Source: Jeotgalibacillus salarius
GTDB taxonomy: Bacteria > Bacillota > Bacilli > Bacillales > Jeotgalibacillaceae
Length of the DNA: 64,000 nt
Reading direction: 5' to 3'
Assembly (NCBI RefSeq): GCF_004405125.1
Contig: NZ_SORX01000002.1
Span: 310,001 to 374,000, forward strand
Shown here in pieces: positions 62,411-64,000 of this stretch (positions within the stretch are counted from its first letter, which is position 1; each line of letters begins with the position of its first letter). A program made the position numbers and the translations under genes. The notes beneath the pieces were generated by a model. That model made no database searches. It saw only the letters and a program-made list of their open reading frames with translations, and was not told where the DNA came from.

Positions 62411-63094
62411 TCAGTTTTCAAGCCAATTAAAAAAAGGTGCAGGTTCATGAGGTTTTTCAGCCTGCTGTTTTGGTTTCCTGAATTGTTCACCCTGCTTTTT
62501 TGCATCAGCAGCTGTGTTAATTCCTTTCTTTTTCCATTCGAACAGGATACGGTCTATATATCTGAAGTTCAGCTTTTCGGATATAACAGCCTCTTTTAAT
62601 GCTGCTTTAACAATGTCAGGTGTATGACCATCCTGATCTATCCACATGGCCAGTGTTTCACATTCCAGCGGCGATAAAGGTCTGCCAAATTCCTGTTCAA
62701 ACATTGTATATAGATCTGTCTGCTGAGACATTGTTTGTTCGACGGTTTCCTGAAACTTCTCCTGACCGGCTAACGTCAAGATGGCATGCCATAAGGAGTC
62801 CATTGAATAATGTTCTGTTTTAATTTCTTCTTCCCCGTCGTTAATTTCAAGCAGATTTTTTTTCATGAGCTTTTGAATAATTTTAAGACACTCAGATGAT
62901 GTTAGTGTCATTCTTTCAGCTATTTGATCTGGGGTTGGGAATAAATTTCCTTTATCAATGAACGTATGAAGCTGAATGAGCAGCATACACTCCGTTTCTG
63001 TTAAATTCAGTTTTTTATAATATTTCAGCAGCATCACAGGAATTGCCGTATAGCCTTCTCTGATCCATGTTTGTACTGGAAGTTGATGTGTCAT
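62411..63094 (-). CDS. dnaD: Replication initiation protein DnaD
   Basis: A 227-residue primosomal protein used in replication initiation and restart with DnaB and DnaI. N-terminal winged helix (IREGYTAIPVMLLKYYKKLN to DQIAERMTLTSSECLKII) and C-terminal DnaD/DDBH2 domain with EFGRPLSPLECETLAMWID and YIDRILFEWKKKGI. ATG 63094 has GGCGGGC upstream; the frame continues 5' through the terminator and is not coding there. Confidence 0.95.
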   Translation of the reverse strand: MTHQLPVQTWIREGYTAIPVMLLKYYKKLNLTETECMLLIQLHTFIDKGNLFPTPDQIAERMTLTSSECLKIIQKLMKKNLLEINDGEEEIKTEHYSMDSLWHAILTLAGQEKFQETVEQTMSQQTDLYTMFEQEFGRPLSPLECETLAMWIDQDGHTPDIVKAALKEAVISEKLNFRYIDRILFEWKKKGINTAADAKKQGEQFRKPKQQAEKPHEPAPFFNWLEN

Positions 63095-63112
63095 TGTTTG
63101 CCCGCCTTTCTG

Positions 63113-63154
63113 ATGAAAAATGACCGAAAAGCAAGTATCGCTTATTCGGTCATT
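63113..63154 (-). terminator. Terminator between asnS and dnaD
   Basis: AATGACCGAA pairs with TTCGGTCATT, then a T run on the minus strand. It would separate or attenuate dnaD-nth-ypoC from asnS. Confidence 0.85.
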
Positions 63155-63159
63155 ATGAG

Positions 63160-64000
63160 TTAAGGGTATAGTCTGTTTAATAGTCTTGGGAATGGAATAG
63201 ATTCTCTTACGTGTTCCACTCCACTGATCCAAGCGACTGTTCTCTCCAGTCCCAGTCCAAATCCGGAGTGCGGTACAGAACCGTACTTTCTCAGTTCAGT
63301 GTACCATTTGTAGGCTTCAGGATCGAGTTTGTGTTCAGTAATTCTTTGTTCAAGTAAGGCAAGGTCGTGAATACGTTCTGACCCTCCAATGATTTCACCG
63401 TATCCTTCAGGTGCAATTAAGTCCGCACACAATACAACGTCTTCATTGTCAGCATCAGGCTGCATATAAAAAGGTTTCAGACTTGTTGGATAATGTGTAA
63501 TGAAGACCGGCTTATCATAGCTTTCAGCAATTGCTGTTTCATGGGGTGCTCCAAGATCATCTCCCCATGTAATATCTTCAAATCCTTTTTCATGAAGGAA
63601 TTTAAGCGCATCATCGTAAGTAATACGAGGAAACGGTGCCTGAATTTTTTCTAATACTGAAGTATCTCTTCCCAGACGTGTCAGTTCCAGCTGGCAATTT
63701 TTCAGGACAGACTGAACGACGAATGATACATATTGCTCCTGAACTTCAAGGTTATCGTCAAATTCATAAAACGCCATTTCTGGCTCAATCATCCAGAATT
63801 CGATTAAATGACGACGTGTTTTTGATTTTTCTGCACGGAAAGTTGGTCCGAATGAAAATACCTTACCAAGAGCCATTGCTGCAGCTTCCATATACAGCTG
63901 ACCACTCTGCGAGAGATATGCATCCTCTTCAAAGTATTTCGTATGGAACAGCTCTGATGTGCCTTCAGGCGCACTGCCGGTTAATATAGGCGGATCAACT
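63160..64000 (-). CDS. asnS: Asparaginyl-tRNA synthetase (5' end outside window)
   Basis: About 279 C-terminal residues of a class II synthetase; the frame is open at base 64000. Motif 2 is visible as [20 protein letters not shown], motif 3 as [15 protein letters not shown], and the body includes [20 protein letters not shown], where the T-S-E-L-F pattern points to Asn rather than Asp specificity. It ends [17 protein letters not shown]. Location upstream of dnaD is the B. subtilis arrangement. Confidence 0.96.
   Translation of the reverse strand, partial: VDPPILTGSAPEGTSELFHTKYFEEDAYLSQSGQLYMEAAAMALGKVFSFGPTFRAEKSKTRRHLIEFWMIEPEMAFYEFDDNLEVQEQYVSFVVQSVLKNCQLELTRLGRDTSVLEKIQAPFPRITYDDALKFLHEKGFEDITWGDDLGAPHETAIAESYDKPVFITHYPTSLKPFYMQPDADNEDVVLCADLIAPEGYGEIIGGSERIHDLALLEQRITEHKLDPEAYKWYTELRKYGSVPHSGFGLGLERTVAWISGVEHVRESIPFPRLLNRLYP

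Noticed and set aside
62411-63232. DnaD starting at 63232
   Set aside because: The extension spans the asnS terminator; ATG 63094 has the ribosome site and the family N terminus.
1-64000. CRISPR arrays, prophage, IS elements, toxin-antitoxin or restriction islands
   Set aside because: I looked for short spaced direct repeats, integrase/transposase motifs and phage structural genes on both strands and saw none; the only repeats are the two GC-rich elements and a fragment.

Overview
The window is a chromosomal segment from a low-GC, endospore-forming Gram-positive bacterium of the Bacillaceae/Caryophanaceae type. Three things support this: the gene order closely follows the Bacillus subtilis yp* region (asnS-dnaD-nth-ypoC-ponA-recU-yppE-mrfA-mrfB-ypsA-gpsB-rnpB-ypsC-ypvA-ypwA-dynA-ypcP-rnhA, then ypgR-brxA-ypiP-ypjP-thyA-dfrA, then ypmR-ypmS-msrA-msrB-ypqE-yozE-deoD-ctp); there is a gerA/gerB/gerC germination operon; and strong GGAGG ribosome binding sites are followed by many TTG starts. 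A carotenoid cluster and general codon use would fit a pigmented genus such as Jeotgalibacillus, but the sequence alone does not prove the genus. I see no prophage, IS transposase, CRISPR array, rRNA operon or ordinary tRNA gene.

Layout. 1-2.7 kb: start of a riboflavin operon (ribD-ribE-ribBA, minus strand) under an FMN riboswitch with a terminator. 2.8-5.5 kb: an amidohydrolase, then a GNAT acetyltransferase preceded by a highly structured leader that contains a tRNA-Asn-like fold and a T-box-like sequestrator switch, then a YhfK-like protein. 5.5-10.7 kb: a MurG-type glycosyltransferase and a four-gene carotenoid tailoring operon (CruF/DUF422 protein, acyltransferase, family-2 glycosyltransferase, CrtN/CrtP-type oxidase/desaturase). 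10.8-13 kb: a MATE transporter and an SDR protein with a degenerate active site. 13-17.7 kb: gerA-gerB-gerC and a secreted CAP-domain protein. 17.9-30.9 kb: a G3E GTPase, a Ctp protease, nucleoside, redox (msrA/msrB, brxA) and folate/thymidylate (thyA-dfrA) genes, with two GC-rich repeat elements bounded by inverted repeats around thyA/ypjP. 30.9-40.5 kb: translation and nucleotide housekeeping (ABC-F ATPase, HD hydrolase, fhs, mntR, cold-shock protein, two RNase H-like proteins, 5'-3' exonuclease). 40.6-51.6 kb: rhodanese, the double dynamin DynA, a CheX-like protein, an SDR, an M32 carboxypeptidase, a DinG-type helicase and an rRNA methyltransferase. 51.6-64 kb: RNase P RNA, gpsB, ypsA, the mrfA/mrfB repair pair, recU-ponA facing ypoC-nth-dnaD-asnS.

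Together this is mostly core genome: cell wall growth and division (ponA, gpsB, murG, ypsA), DNA repair and recombination (mrfAB, recU, nth, dinG-like, ypcP), one-carbon and nucleotide supply (fhs, thyA, dfrA, deoD, rib) and oxidative defence. The accessory material is the carotenoid cluster, the repeat elements and several very small membrane proteins. The most unusual object is the leader RNA at about 3990-4205.
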